Assembly: GCA_025618425.1 (NCBI GenBank) | Contig: CM046844.1 | Location: forward strand, 14,400,076-14,464,075 | Direction: 5' to 3' | DNA length: 64,000 bases | Source: Heliocidaris tuberculata | Taxonomy: Eukaryota > Echinodermata > Echinoidea > Camarodonta > Echinometridae | Shown here: positions 32,701 to 45,762 of the stretch, piece after piece | Numbering within the stretch: the stretch's first letter is position 1 | Layout: the number at the start of each line of letters is the position of its first letter | Position numbers and translations under genes: made by a program | Notes under the pieces: model-generated | What the model saw: only the letters and a program-made list of their open reading frames with translations | What the model was told of the DNA's origin: nothing | The model's database searches: none

Positions 32701-34097
32701 ATTTTCATCATCATCATCGTCATTGTTTTTTTCTTTAGATATAAAGTATATGACATGTTAACTTGTTTATCGGTTTAATAGAATATACATGGGTATCAGG
32801 GGCGTTGATTTCTTGTCATGGCCGGGATGGGGGGGGGGGGGCGACTTTCAAGGAAACTTCGCGACCAAGGGGGAAGGGTTGGTCAAATTTATCCCCCCAC
32901 CCCCTCCCGAATTGAAGTATCAACTACGTCCTAGGTTAGTTAAATTTCTTAGACATGCGATGTCTCGTAGCGACCGAGCGAGAAATTTTTGCATTTTTGG
33001 AGTTGCATCTTAGAGCATGCACTTTTGATAACTCGTGGAAGCAATTTGATCTCAATATCCACCCCTTATCCCCTTTCTCTTAATGGGTATGGACAGCGTT
33101 TTCATTTTGGAAAAAAAAGAAGATTTTTCTAAATTTCAAGGGGGGGGGGGGGAACGCCCCCTCAAACATTGCAGGAGAAGCATACACCTTCGCCTTTGAA
33201 TTGTCGAGTTAGTTTGGTCGGTTATTGGTATAGGCTATCGATATAAAAATCATGTATGATAATCTAAATAAAGCAATTAAAAAGAACCCTTTGCACTTTT
33301 GGTCTGCTTTTATTTTCATCTGATATAATCAATTTACACCGAATACACCGACATAAAACGTACAGGAAATTATCGATGACTTTTGAAATCAAATCTAAAA
33401 AGTGAATAAGTTTATTCGAGATGTTGATTTATTGTATAACACTACTTTACCTATAGCTGTTCAAGTATTTTGTTAATGCTATGTATTGAACAATAATAAT
33501 TAACCCTTTTCTGTAACCCTTTTTTGACGATAATCATGCACTTTTGTGTGTTTCTTATTGGATAATGAAATTTCAAGTTCAAGTTCAAGTTCAATTATTG
33601 AGCTTTGGACAATGAGTCGGTGAGGTAATATAGCATACATAGGTTTCCTGCAAACGGATTGGTCGACTCAAATGGGCATAGTTTGGGGGACTTGGACCTT
33701 TCGTTACAATTTTAGTTTTATAGAAGTGGCTCATGCATGCTACCTTGGATTATCATTGCATGTCGTTTATGAATATCATGTGCTTTAACCAAGACATTTT
33801 AAACACCCAAGGATTGGTCAAAACCATTGGCAGCCTTTTTAGGCTGTATTTTGTGTCCGACGAGGATCTTGGTCAAAATGACCAGATATACTATTATTGG
33901 TCATTCGAATTATTATTCAGATTACACGTCTGAACAAAATGTTTGTGGAATTTTCCTTGTTGGATAGCCTTAAAGATAGATCTATATACTTAAAGCCAAA
34001 TCATACCCTAGTCTTCATAAAAGAGAGATCTTCATGAAAAAGACATGTATGATTAAAAGATGATTATATAAACTATTTTGATATGTGAATTAAAAAC

Positions 34098-34098
<1 letters not shown>

Positions 34099-34140
<42 letters not shown>
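34099..34140 (+). repeat. (GATA)n tetranucleotide microsatellite
   Basis: About ten perfect GATA units ending directly at the TA flank of the MITE at 34143. Confidence 0.95.
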
Positions 34141-34142
<2 letters not shown>

Positions 34143-34352
34143 CACTCTAAAAATTCAAGTGTTAAATCACCATTTAAAAGGGCCGAGGAGTGACAACTTT
34201 TTCAAAATGAGATCAAGTCTTTTAAACTGCTGCATGATTCAGCCTTTATATTGTTGTATCCAGCATGTTAAAAGTGTTAATCTACAATTTTGAAAAAGTT
34301 GTCACTCCTCGGCCCTTTTAAATGGTGATTTAACACTTTAGTTTTTAGAGTG
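34143..34352. mobile_element. TA-flanked foldback MITE, CACTCTAAAAA termini
   Basis: A 210-bp element with ends CACTCTAAAAA...TTTTTAGAGTG and long arms (AAAGGGCCGAGGAGTGACAA and complement). It is flanked by TA. The left TA belongs to, or abuts, the GATA microsatellite. Confidence 0.8.
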
Positions 34353-34959
34353 TAGAGTGTAGAGAGAGAGAGAGAGCAATTGTGACATAAAAAGTTGTCT
34401 TTTCTGTAAATTTTTCTTTTTCTGTAAAAGGTCATTCAGAAAAGACTCTCACTTAGTATGAGTGAAACCTTATTGCTTTATTTGCCTATCATAAGTTACC
34501 TAAAGCAGTGGAATCGAAAATACTTTAAAAAAAAAACTCACATTCGGTGATGAATGATGCTTGTGTGTCATTTTGTGTATTCTAATCGTTCATGTATCCA
34601 TGTATATGATGCGATCCTGTGAGTGACTACCATAGAGACACAATGAATCACACTTGCTATATGACCTCTTACTCTCTTACTCTCTACCCCGCGTCTGGAA
34701 TAATAAATGACATCACGATCTGAGCAACTCAGCTTAAATTTATTATGAACAATCACCAAACTACTCATCATGGGCTCCCAAAATAACGGTTCATGATTCC
34801 CAACCCTATAATCCAGGACCGTGTATGGCCCTTAAGAGTTTAGTCCTTTTTCATTGATACAACAAACATAAACATAACATACAAACTTTGCCAAATATTT
34901 TTTGTTGTATATGATATGCCCCTAATAACCCGTTCAATAAGGTCGATAGGAGTTTCAAT

Positions 34960-35760
34960 ATGCCTCCATGCGCACGTCGCACACGTTTGCAATAACCTCA
35001 GCTCTGTGAGACTCCGGAGCGCCATTTTGGATTCCAAACGTCGTATCAGCTCGGAGGTTGAAAGTCCGAAGAAACTTGGGCATAGTTTTCTTTAAATTCT
35101 ACTTTTCCGGACCCTATTTTCTATAATCGTGTAGGTGAGACCCTCAGCTTTCATTTCATACCCAATTCGTTTCATACTTCGCTGTGAATCAAAATATTTT
35201 CCCTTGGAAGCATTCCGAGATCATTTCGCTCTTGAACAGGAAAATAATTGTCAAACTGGTTGGTAACATATTACTGGGCGTATGCACGATGCGTGTATTG
35301 AGTTAACACTGCTGTGTGTATCCTACACACTGGATCGCAGGGCATCAAACGTTGTGGAGCGCGCGAATGATTCTTTTTTGTCCAGACTGAAATCTCTCTC
35401 GGAACAATAAGGTACGAAACACTGGCAAGTTTATTCTTATTAAACCCGATGTTTGAGGATCAGTTAACCAAATAGGACTTGTGGATATTCTGTTTTCATG
35501 TGTCTGGTGATCGTTTCTTGATATTGGAAAGATGAAGCAACATATTTCCTCTTCATCCTAAATATTTTTGACGGGGATCCGGGAGTCGCTTCAAGTTGTC
35601 ACGTCATTAACTCTTCATACGCAAGTTACCGTTGCGTGCATTGCCTACACGTCTACATCTTATAGCACATAAAGCGGGTTAATAACTGTGCAAGAATCTC
35701 GTGCGGCGCATGGAAAAATAGGAGTTTCCAATCGCCCTAAACTCTCTCGCTAAGTGGTGA
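34960..35760 (+). promoter_or_regulatory. Candidate CpG-bearing promoter / non-coding 5' exon
   Basis: An 800-bp patch richer in CG dinucleotides than its surroundings. It has a GCGCCATTTTGG word (YY1-type when read on the minus strand, about 35019-35030), GGAGCGCGCGAATG and GTTGCGTGCATTGC, and ends in a good donor context, AGTG|GTGAGT (35753-35762). It might be the distal promoter and first non-coding exon of the PRDM2-like gene 16 kb downstream, or belong to something else. This is inference only. Confidence 0.3.
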
Positions 35761-38700
35761 GTTCTGTGCCTTTTTTAATTTTCTTAGCACTTCAAACTAA
35801 GCAAAATTAGGTGTGGATGCATATCTAGGAGAGTGATAGTTGTTGTCGATTCTGATATTTGTAGTGCATTTTGAATGATTTTTTTGTTACTTGTTAGTCA
35901 TCGTGGCCAATTCGGCGGTCGCATGCGATTAACGGTAACAGCTTTTGTCCTTCGACTGCAGTTTCCGCGCGGTGGGGTTCTTTCAGAAATGATTGTTCTA
36001 CAAGATGGTAGCGAGATTTCATCATCCATGTTCCCCTCACCCTCTTGCCAAGTATGATTTTGATACAGGATGGATGAGAGTGATTGTATTTTTCTCTGGA
36101 AGATGATGTATTATGGTTATTTTCACTCTAGAATGAGAAACTTAAAGGGCATGGCCTTCTACTACTAGACTAGCATTGGTCACCAGTTTAATATTGGTTG
36201 TGTGATTTCTCAAGCTCTGTAAGACATCCATGGCCAATATGCTTAAGACACATGCTTGGTATTCAACTTATCGTGGGCAGTGGGGTCATATGCTGTGTTT
36301 TTATTTATTTATTATTTTCTTTCATTCTAACCCTTTTAACTTTCAGTTTCAGGGAAGGGTTATTACGCCTTTCAAGCTCTAACCAAAGTAAGGGTATTTT
36401 TTTTTGTTTATATACAATTTGAGAGAAGAAATGGATTGATGGATAGTTAGTGCCTTCTGTTTAAAATCAGTGGTGATTTCTGATTGGTGTGAATATTTTA
36501 ACAGAAAATTCTATATATATGCATCTGATATTCACTTCCAGCTTTTTTAAATGTTCGTTTAATATGGGATACAATGCCTTCTTGATAATGGAATCTCATG
36601 TGTACACGTAGTATGAGTGGTAAGGTTTTTTGTTTCTTTTTGGAGGTGGGGGGGGGGGGGGGTGGAAGGCTAATGTACAAATATTGCTTAACCTCTGATT
36701 AAGTACATCCAAACTACATAGCCAGGATTTGGAATGCAAGGGGAGGGGGCTCTTGTGTGATGTGTGATATGCCATGCAAACTATAATTGTAAAACAATAT
36801 CAAAGGTACAGTGTACATACACATGTAGGTTTAGATTTGAGATTCATGTTTAGTTCTTTATTTTCCTTTAATTGTACAAAATCTGTTATTAGGTTTTGAA
36901 AAAATAATTGCTATGGGCAATTTTCAAACAAATTGAATTTTTTTTTTTTTTTTTCATACATGGAAGTGTAAATAAACTTTGAGAAAAGGCCATACCAACT
37001 TTAAAAAAAATATTTTTGAGAGAAATCTTTCACTTTACGTACAGTATCAACTTGCTCCATTTAAAATACATGTAAATCATATTTCCCCATTATTTGAGTG
37101 GGGGAAGTGGGGAAAAGTCCTATTCCCCCCCCCCAAAAAAAAAAAAAATCAAAAAAATCTGAAACATATCCTTTCATGATTGTTTGCATTCACTTACACA
37201 TTTTTGCATGAACATGTTAGCCACAAGCCCACAAATGTACTGTACCTTAACCCTTTCAGGACATCGACAGGAATTATTTAAGGGCTAAATTGATCACATT
37301 TTATTCTTCAAATTGGCAACAATAATATTTTTCCTTTAGTGCTGCATGGTTCTAACAATTAGGTGCAATGTCTTTGAAAACAACATACATGATTACAAAT
37401 CTTGTCAAAAGTTGAAATAATTGCCAATTTTGACAAAAACAATGATTTTGAACCTCTCAATGTGTCGCCAATTAAGGATTTTCAACCTTATTCTCGTTTC
37501 TAAAATTCTGGCATCAAACGTAATATGGTCATGTGGCTTTTCAAAGAGTCTATATTTTCCATTTATGTGAACTTATATTGAACTTCCACCAGATTGTAAA
37601 TTTAGCACTGCCTTTATTTTCCATCCACTGGCTGGCCTACAAGCATGTGGACCACAAACAAAGATGTTTGATTAACCAGCATTGTTCAATGTACCTGCAT
37701 ATTTTGTGACGATCGAGGGCTCTCTGGATGCTTGTTCTATGGTGTATAGTATGCAGATTGTGAATTATTGAAGAAGTGATTTTGACGGATTGATGTCATT
37801 TTATACAATATTAGCAGGTCGGTACACAGTTCTGTGTTGCTGAATAAAAAAGGGGGTAGGGCTTTCTTTTAGGGCTCTTGGGCCAGGGCCCATCTCCCCA
37901 AAAGACACCCCAAAATGCTGATGACCTTTTTTTTTGCTTGTCAGAGAATAAAACTCTGATTACCTTTTTTTGTGCTTGTCAGAGAATGTGGGGAAAAAAC
38001 ACACCAAAAAATGCCGATGACCTTTTTTTTTTTTGAACTTGTCAGAAAATTTTCAGAATATTGTACCTCCTCTCTCACAAAATTCTGGATATTCCACTGG
38101 GTATAGATGTACAATGTACGTCTGAGTGTGCCAGATTGGTGTGTAGCATTATGATAGACAAAATATAAGTAGGTGAACAGTACTTGAACATGAATAAATA
38201 TGTCAATTCTTGTATGAAATCACTTTGCCCTTTTTGCACAAAGGTCATTAACCTCTGTTAGTGTATAAAATACTAGATATTTGTATAAATTTGGATTTGA
38301 CATCAAAAGATCCACATATTTGATAGATGTTTCGTTTGGACTTTAACACTTCCTAAGGAAGAGGAATGAGCCTATGAGGGAAGGATAAGAAAAGGGAGCA
38401 CAGCACAGTCATTAAAGTTCTTTGACAGTGATAAATTTTGATATTTGGGGTTCAATTTCCATGGGGCTGGCTTACTTGGTGTCTAAAATACCTAGTAAAA
38501 CTCACTAATTAGGTAATGCGGCTACAAAACAATTTCCAGTAATTACGACCTTGTCCACCACCAGTTCCCTCATTTGAAGAACCAACTTGGAGGGAAGTAA
38601 AGCAGCAGCAAAAAAAAATACAAGGGAGTAGTGAGTGATTTATGGAAAGCCCCAAGAGAACTTTTGAAAATAGAGCTCTGGTAATTAAAAAACACAAAAC

Positions 38701-39110
38701 AAACAGATAAAAAAAAAGGGAAAGATTTTTTAATAGAAAAATAGAGAAAATATGTTTGTTTTAAATGGAGCTGGAAGTACTGATTACCCTATGCACTCCG
38801 TTCAACTTTAACCAAGTAATGAGGAAATAAAAAATGGGAACCCGGGATCAGGAAGCATCATTACCATTATCAGACATTATTAGACATCGAACCTCTTTGT
38901 TTACATGTATATATATGCCTGTTGTAGAAATAGACTTTGGATTCAGCGTTCTTTGGTTCCTTGGCCTCCTCCCGTTTTTTGTACCAGCCTGATGCTAATT
39001 CTGTTAATTGACCTAAAATATGTTTTTAACCTGTTGACTACTGAAGCCTCTCATTCCCCTATGCTTACAAAACATACATGTAGGCCTATATAGAATGTGT
39101 AGGAACCACT
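35761..39110. other. Intergenic or intronic DNA without recognised exons
   Basis: Contains a G-tract at 36646-36662, an A/T-rich satellite-like patch at 37908-38060 (repeated GATGACCTTTTTTTT and GCTTGTCAGAGAAT words), and the truncated TTAA-type element at 37251. No coding exon seen. Confidence 0.4.
37251..37545. mobile_element. TTAA-type element, CCCTTTC terminus, 3'-truncated copy 2
   Basis: TTAA at 37247-37250 is followed by CCCTTTCAGGACATCGACAG and the family's internal sequence (AATTGGCAACAATAATATTTT, CTCAATGTGTCGCCAATT). Similarity to the copies at 26005 and 53469 stops near 37545 without the CGAAAGGG end. Confidence 0.75.
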
Positions 39111-39118
39111 CAGCTTCT

Positions 39119-39279
39119 GGGCCCCGTTGCATAAAACTTAGCATTAAGGGTAACTTTGCCATCAATGGTAACTCCCATGGAAACCTTGATTTTGAATGGC
39201 TGTTGAGTGATGTTACCATGGTAGTTACCATTGATAGCAGAGTTACCATTAATGGTAAGTTTTGTGCAACGGGGGCCCT
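39119..39279. mobile_element. Foldback MITE, GGGCCCCGTTGCATAAAACTTA termini
   Basis: 161 bp with arms rich in short internal repeats of GGTAAC/GTTACC (ATCAATGGTAACTCCCATGG, GATGTTACCATGGTAGTTAC). The two ends GGGCCCCGTTGCA and TGCAACGGGGGCCC are complementary. Confidence 0.8.
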
Positions 39280-39773
39280 GTAGGCTATGGATTAAAGGTG
39301 TGAGCAAGTCAAGATGAAGGTGAGGTATATGGCAGGGCTTGACCCTTGGAATCCAGGGAGGACATGACCATTTAATACTATTTCATATTGACATCAGGAG
39401 CAAGTCTATATTAGAACCGCTCACTGACTTGACCTGCACCTACATGTATGTGTACCTTTCATATCATATTTACATCCTATCATATTTACATCCTATCATA
39501 AAACGTACATCACACATTCGTGAATTAATATCATTTGCTGAGGCTAGGGCCAGCCCAGAAGGGTGTCCAGTCTGTCTAACAGTACGAGTTAATGTCCTTC
39601 TGGTGCTTAGCAAACGATATATCAATATGGATCAAGTAGTATGTATGGATGCCTTTCATTAGAGAGAATCCGCTTCTGGTGTGGATTGAGTCCCTCCGTA
39701 CTAAGAGGGGGGTTATGAAGTCCAAACAAACACATATCAAAGTGAAATGATGCGTTACCTTTCATGTCAGTGC

Positions 39774-39913
39774 CAGGGCCCTGTTTCATAAAAGTTGTCA
39801 TCAATGACAAGTTGCAATAACTGTTATAAGCTACTGAAATCCTTGCACCTGATTGGCTGAGAGCAAATTTGTCGGTAAAAATCACTGACAAGACACTTGA
39901 TGAAAAGCCCCTG
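39774..39913. mobile_element. Short foldback MITE (copy 2 of the GATTGGCTGAGAGC family)
   Basis: About 140 bp starting AGGGCCCTGTTTCATAAAAG, with the shared core GCTACTGAAATCCTTGCACC and GATTGGCTGAGAGC, ending ACACTTGATGAAAAGCCCCTG. Confidence 0.8.
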
Positions 39914-41120
39914 AGATCCACCTCGGCAGTGAATATGAAAGTGGTGCAATATGACTCTAAAGATGGTGACAAATCTATTTATAGAATTACTGACTCATTT
40001 TTCGTTTGGCAGTTGCCCTCAAAATTCCACCCCTCCCCCATTTGAGAGGTACATGTAGTGTGGTACCTAGTATGGCACTTACATGGTTTTGAGTAATTCA
40101 CATCACATTTTCTTGAGGTCTGCGGGAGACTTTGGTTAGAAGACCACCGACCTGAACTGTGGAGGTTACTTCCCCCATCACCACGCAGACCTCACTTCCT
40201 TCTATATACTCGTGCACTACCGGTATATTATTACCAATTACCAGTATGATCATGGTCCTTGGTATGATTTAAACCAGTCAGGTCTATTTATTGACACCAT
40301 CACTTGGGGTTAAAAAATCGTCTTTAAACAATTGAGGAACAAGGGACTGGAGCTTATTGTTCGTTCCCTTTTGTGAGGTGTTGGTGTGTGTTGATCCTTT
40401 GAAACCGCTATTGTTGCAAGTCTCCCTCTGCTGTTGTAAAGTGGAGTTATTGATGATTGGGTGAAAAGCTCTTGCAGTCTTTGTCTGGGTAAAGATAAAT
40501 TGTTTGCTTGCCACACTACATGTACTCATGCATGGTCAGGTCACGTGGAGTACATCTTGTTGTTTTTACTAGAGTATTGATATTGTGATTTTTATCATAA
40601 AGAGCTCATAAAAGGATATTTAAAAATTTTAGTTGGTGCATTAAAGAGACACACTCCAGTCAGTGTCAAAAAGTTCTTTTGATTTGGTTTATTTTGCTAG
40701 TTTATTTATACATTTATTAATTTTTTTTTTGAGGGGGAATGGGGGTCATACTTTAGTCTTATTGATTTTGCATACAACATGTTAACAAGCTTTAGGAAAA
40801 TTTAGCTAGGGCTGGACACTGATATGGATCAAGGGCAAAGGATGCTTTGAAATTCATTCAAGAGAAGCGTCCCTTAGTCTTGAGAACATCTTTAGAAGGC
40901 CCCTGCACAGTTCTAAGCATACACACGTAGACAAGTCTACACTCTACTTCTACTGTTCTCATAATGACAAGTCATGCCCCAGAAGTGGAAGAAGGAACCT
41001 GTTAATTTAAAACTAACCAGACAGTTAAGAATTTTGTTTCTGACAATTTCCCCATAAAATGACCCTTAAAAGGAGTTAGAGTGGAATCCTAGTTGAAACC
41101 ACTTGCTTTAATACATATAT

Positions 41121-41372
41121 TGGGTGATTTCAAGTTTGGTGTTGGTGCTGGTGTTGGTGTTTAGAGCGTGAATTGGGCTGCTGATTCTAGCCCCAACACC
41201 GAATTCGGGTTTATAAAAATAATACCAATCACATTATTGATAGCTCAACTCCTAGTGAAGTCAATCCCAGCACCAGCTTCATTTCAGGTTCGGTGTTGTG
41301 GCTCACAGTGGCTGGTGCTTATTTTGCCCCAACACCAACACCAGCTTTCAACACCGAACTTGAATTCACCCA
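41121..41372. mobile_element. GGTGTTGG-rich foldback element, copy 1
   Basis: 252 bp with TIRs TGGGTGATTTCAAGTTTGG and CGAACTTGAATTCACCCA. Multiple GGTGTTGG / CCAACACC words sit in each arm, with the core TACCAATCACATTATTGATA. A second copy in the opposite orientation is at 52094-52335. Confidence 0.85.
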
Positions 41373-41529
41373 TTGTATGCAGGTAGATAATGGATTAGGA
41401 GAGAGGGGATGAGAGATGGAGGGAGCGGTAGAGATGGAGGACAAAAGTATGTATCATCTGTTCAGACTTCAGAGCCAGAGGGGCATTAACTCTGTGCTAA
41501 AGCATACATGTATCTCCACACTTAAGATA

Positions 41530-42234
41530 AAATTGGTATTCTGGAAATTATAACTTTTGTTGTAACTTTTGTTGTATCTTTGTTCATTCTGCGCATGATC
41601 CTAATTACATAGGCGTGCTGAAGATAATATCATGAGATAATTGGTATTCTAAAAATTATTTTATCTTTTGTTGTATCTTATCTTCCATGGTAACTAAAAC
41701 AAAACTTACAACAGCTTCTAGCTGTTGTATCTCATGATCTTGGCAATTTTTCTAGCTCAGAATCAGACAGTACATGCTCGAATAGCAAGATGGAGACTGT
41801 GTGTGATTCAAGATCTCATAGAGAAGACATTTTAAAGAAATTACAGGTGGAATTCGATGATTTTACAGCAATATGTGACTTGTTTCGAGCAGAAGAGGGT
41901 GAGCCATTATGTTAATTAATTGCAGTCCAATAGCACATGGCGCATTATAAAATGCGCAATTTAATAACTACGCCCGAAATTGATGTTCGCGCAAAGCCCA
42001 TCCTTATGTTTGACATAAGAGGTTCTCCTATTGGTTAACCTACCTATATAAAATCCATCTTGATTGTTAAAGTGTCGAAAAATGGGCGTGTCAAAGATAA
42101 TATAAAGGCAGTCCTTAGAGAGATAATATCTACTGTACTTAAGACAATTTTCAGCATACCAACTTACAACAATATTAGCGAGGTATTATCTCCGGAAGAT
42201 ACAACAAAAGTTACAACAGTTTTCAGAATACCAC
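41530..42234. repeat. Imperfect foldback repeat
   Basis: Left arm TTGGTATTCTGGAAATTATA with TTTTGTTGTATCTT. Right arm GATACAACAAAAGTTACAAC and TTTTCAGAATACCA. Repeated CTCATGA and TTGGTATTCT words occur inside. Probably an old MITE about 700 bp long. Confidence 0.6.
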
Positions 42235-42417
42235 TCCCTGGGTATTAATAAAATACTTTATGATCTCATATTCATATCATAATTGTATTTATTCAGCCAT
42301 TAAAAGCAACTGGTAAACAGTCTGAAAGTAAATGAATGGCCTGGGAAGTAATGCTTACATTAAGTATCAAGGGGTGCGGTGTATCCATGTACACAATCCA
42401 AAGTACACGTCATATTC

Positions 42418-42423
42418 AGATAT

Positions 42424-42466
<43 letters not shown>
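42418..42466 (+). repeat. (TA)n microsatellite
   Basis: About 20 TA units flanked by ACATGTATA words. Confidence 0.95.
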
Positions 42467-42470
<4 letters not shown>

Positions 42471-42559
42471 AAATTCACATTAAAAAGTTAAATTTTTTAA
42501 GTTTATTTCCTTTGCATGTGTTTTCAGCTGGTTTGTACATGTTTAAATAATGGGTAGGG

Positions 42560-42687
42560 TTTTTTTTTTTTTTTTTTTTGCTTTTTTTTTTAAAGGGGGG
42601 GGGGGTCATTTTTCTCATTTAATGCCTACATGTAGACAGTTTCTCTCGTAAAGTTACATGGTTTCATTGCCAGGGGGGGGGGGGGGT
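42560..42687 (+). repeat. Paired poly-T and G-tracts
   Basis: T-runs (42560-42592) lead into G-runs (42596-42605, then 42674-42687). The pattern resembles ends of the G-tract repeat family. Confidence 0.6.
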
Positions 42688-43509
42688 TGGAGTTGCCCTG
42701 CCTGAGGCCACTTTTTCTTGTGAGCATTATTCTACAACTCTACTTAAACTCAAACTCTACAAAAACCAAACCTTAATTGTTGATTTTCCCCCATAAAACA
42801 GATCTTGGGGCTCAACAAAAGATAAGAAAAATTATCTTCATTTACATGCTATTCTGTAGCCATGATTGTTTCATGCTTTGATTTGTAAAGGAATGTCAAA
42901 TCATCAACACTATTATTACTATTTTCCTGTACATGTACATATTGTTTTTTGAATGCCTTTTTGCCTTTTAGATAAATGTCTTGAATGCCTTTTAGATATT
43001 CTCTTTTATGATTGCTCTACATATCATGGTGATATCATGGTCTATACAGACCATAACCCTCTTAGATGTTCTCTGTAGGTTTCCATGGTGATTACCGGTA
43101 CATGTATTTACATTACCAAGAGAGTGACATTGCAACTCACATTTATTTATGATTGGCCTTGGATCAATAAAAGCATAGCCCTGATTAAACATACATATTA
43201 TTTCAGTAACCTAGTATACATCACTGAAACACATTTGTGAAAAAAAAGAGTAGAATACAAGGTTGTTGCTTTGTATTTGCAATCGATGTGTAATAGAACA
43301 TGGCCTTGTCAGCTTGCCTAATAATACCTCCTTGGTTCAAGTGATCGTCTCTCCCTAGCCTGTAAATTGTCTGCAAACATACTACTCAAACAGAGCCATA
43401 TGATGGCATAGAAATGGTCTGGCTGGGCGTGGTCCACCATAAATGGCACAAGTTCAAAGTTTTTTTTCATCTTTTTGGGGGGCAATTTGTAATTCTGAGA
43501 AAGTCTGAC

Positions 43510-43675
43510 ACATGCAGTGGCAGATTTAAAGAGGGATGGGGGGAAAACCAGCCCTTGCCCCCTTTTGAAACCCCACTGGCATACCATAAGTACACAACAA
43601 GTAAAATTTACCCCCTTGACAATGTTTTTCTGAATTGCACCCCCCTGTTACAAGTTCCTTGATCCGTCACTGGAC
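43510..43675 (-). repeat. G-tract repeat family, copy 2
   Basis: Read on the minus strand it matches the copies at 24066 and 52603: GTGACGGATCAAGGAACTTG, GTGTACTTATGGTATGCCAG and GGGTTTCAAAAGGGGG. It lacks the very long G-run. Confidence 0.65.
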
Positions 43676-43679
43676 ACGT

Positions 43680-44120
43680 GATATATTTAGTGGTCAAATA
43701 TTTGATATTCTTTTTGGACATTAAAACAATTAAGAAGGAAAGGGGGCGGGGTGGAGGGATTGCGTTGGAACACGGTCAATCAGTTCCGAGTCGTTATGCC
43801 AACTATTGGTTTTGGGTTGATAACAGCTACTTATGGATGAAAGGCCAAGTACTTAAAAGCCACTTGTCAGGTTTCTCTGATTTCGTTTGATAATCAATCT
43901 AAGCTATCCTTTTGGAAGTTGGTTTTCTTAGAGCTCGGAATGAAAAATCATTTTGAAAGGTAAACAATAATTTAAGATCACCTTAATAGCTTTTGGAGAC
44001 TTAATTGGATATACATTGTATTTCTTTGAAAAAATTGTGCAGAAATCCTTTTTAGAAGTTGTCTTTCATACCAAAGAGTTACTACATGTAGTAACTCGCT
44101 GATCTTTCAAGTAAATATGA
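43680..44120. other. Intergenic stretch, nothing recognised
   Basis: No gene, RNA or clear repeat seen between the G-tract repeat and the hairpin element. Confidence 0.4.
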
Positions 44121-44123
44121 AAA

Positions 44124-44696
44124 TGCACTCAACAAAATAAAAAAATGGACACTCTCTAATGTTCAAAATTTTCATATAAGCCATCAATAAAATATAGTAA
44201 ACTAATGTATACATCAAATTAAAGAAATATTAATACTCTACCAAGATCAATTCAGATCAAGCTTTGAAATTTCACGCTTGGATGGGCACATTCCTTTAAC
44301 CGTTAGAAGGTCTTATTAAGAAAGTTGCAAAAATGGAGCAAGTAGCCATTCAAGTGTTTCTCATGATTTTTGTTTCCATTGTTTTAATTTGACTTTACAA
44401 GATGGAAATGTTCATCAACATTTGAATGACTACTTGCTCTATTTTTGCAATTTTCTTCATCAGACCTAGTTAGGTCAAGGAGTTATTACAGTGAACTGTA
44501 ATAACTCCTTGGTTAGGTTAAAGGCTAATAAAGGAATGTGCCCATCCAAGCATGAAAGTTCAAAAATTTATCTTAATTGATTTTGGTAGAGTATTGAATT
44601 TTCTTCAACTTGATATATATTTTATTATGTATACATTGATGGTTTATATGAAAATTTGGAGCAATAACGAGTCCACTTTCTTTTTTTGCTGATTGT
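44124..44696. mobile_element. Foldback element with internal perfect palindrome
   Basis: Arms share TTTTCATATAAGCCATCAAT, ACTCTACCAA, GGATGGGCACATTCCTTTA and AAAATGGAGCAAGTAG with their complements. A separate 34-nt palindrome (44477-44510, arms AAGGAGTTATTACAGT with a 2-nt loop) sits in the right arm, where the left arm has no match. Confidence 0.75.
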
Positions 44697-45760
44697 AGAT
44701 GTAACTTCAAAATACTAGATCTGATATGGTGTACATATTATTTGGCCTTAAAGTGTACCAACCAGTAACCACCTGAAAAAAGAATTTGTATACTGCTAGG
44801 AAGTATAAAATTAACCTCAAAGAACTTTATCTGAAATTTTATAGGTCACCAGTTTAGGATTATGAAGGAAATAAAGGATAACGTGAAGATGCTCGCGCGG
44901 AACCGAACCTCCGGGTTGGGTTCCGCACGAACCCTTATCTTGGCGAGTGCGTACGGGTGTGTTGAGTAGTCTACTCATGAGTTGCTTTTATGCTTACAGA
45001 GAGTATAATTAAACTTGTAATATCTCTTTATGGAAGTGATATTCGAAGCCCATATTTGGAATATACATTAGTAGAAAGACATGGAACCTCTAACATACAG
45101 AGTAAATTATTTTTTGGTGATTGGTACCCTTTAAAATATTACAAGTGTTTTAATATGGGATGGGGGTGGACGTACATGTATATGTAGATGTTTAGGACCG
45201 GACCTTAGTACATAGGCCTACATATATGTGTATATGGCAAGTTTATAGAGAGGAAATATGTGTACATGTATCAATCTCTATTAGATTCTAATGACCTGAG
45301 AAGAAAATACATGTATTAATCATTACCATAGTTTCATTTTTCTCTCTTTCCTGGTCCCCGTATGTTATGTACTGCATGTAAACATAGACATTCATTGTTT
45401 CTATCGACTCTCACTTTCCCCCATCAACTAAATTCTCAAATGCCTTTTCCTGTGTTACATCCTTTGTCATTAAAGCTTCCCAGTGACACTATCTAGAACC
45501 AGTAACACACATTGGCCATGAATGAAACCTAGAAATAACTTTCCTCTTGAGATATTAAATGGAGATGGATGGGCTTGTGATTTGTCATATGATACAGCCC
45601 TGTAACTCTCGTGTCTTGAGAAGTTTAGATGCAAGTACATGCAGCTTACAGTATGCATGCATGCATTGTATGCTGAAAGCCTGAAGGCCACACCTGGCTC
45701 CGGCAGATGATATTCTGTACACTAGCTATAGTAACAGTTGACTACTACTTCTACTTCTTT
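44697..45760. other. Intergenic stretch, nothing recognised
   Basis: AT-rich unique sequence with ACATGTA words. The GAACCGAACCTCCGGGTTGGGTTC dyad near 44899-44922 is a short inverted repeat. No exon recognised. Confidence 0.4.
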
Positions 45761-45762
45761 GT

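Noticed and set aside
32434..32778. Poly-Tyr / poly-Ile ORFs
   Set aside because: Artefact of the (ATT)n microsatellite.
33733..33933. 66-codon ORF MHATLDYHCMSFMNIMCF...
   Set aside because: Not recognisable as any family. Contains internal inverted words (GGTCAAAAC/TTGGTCA) typical of repeat debris.
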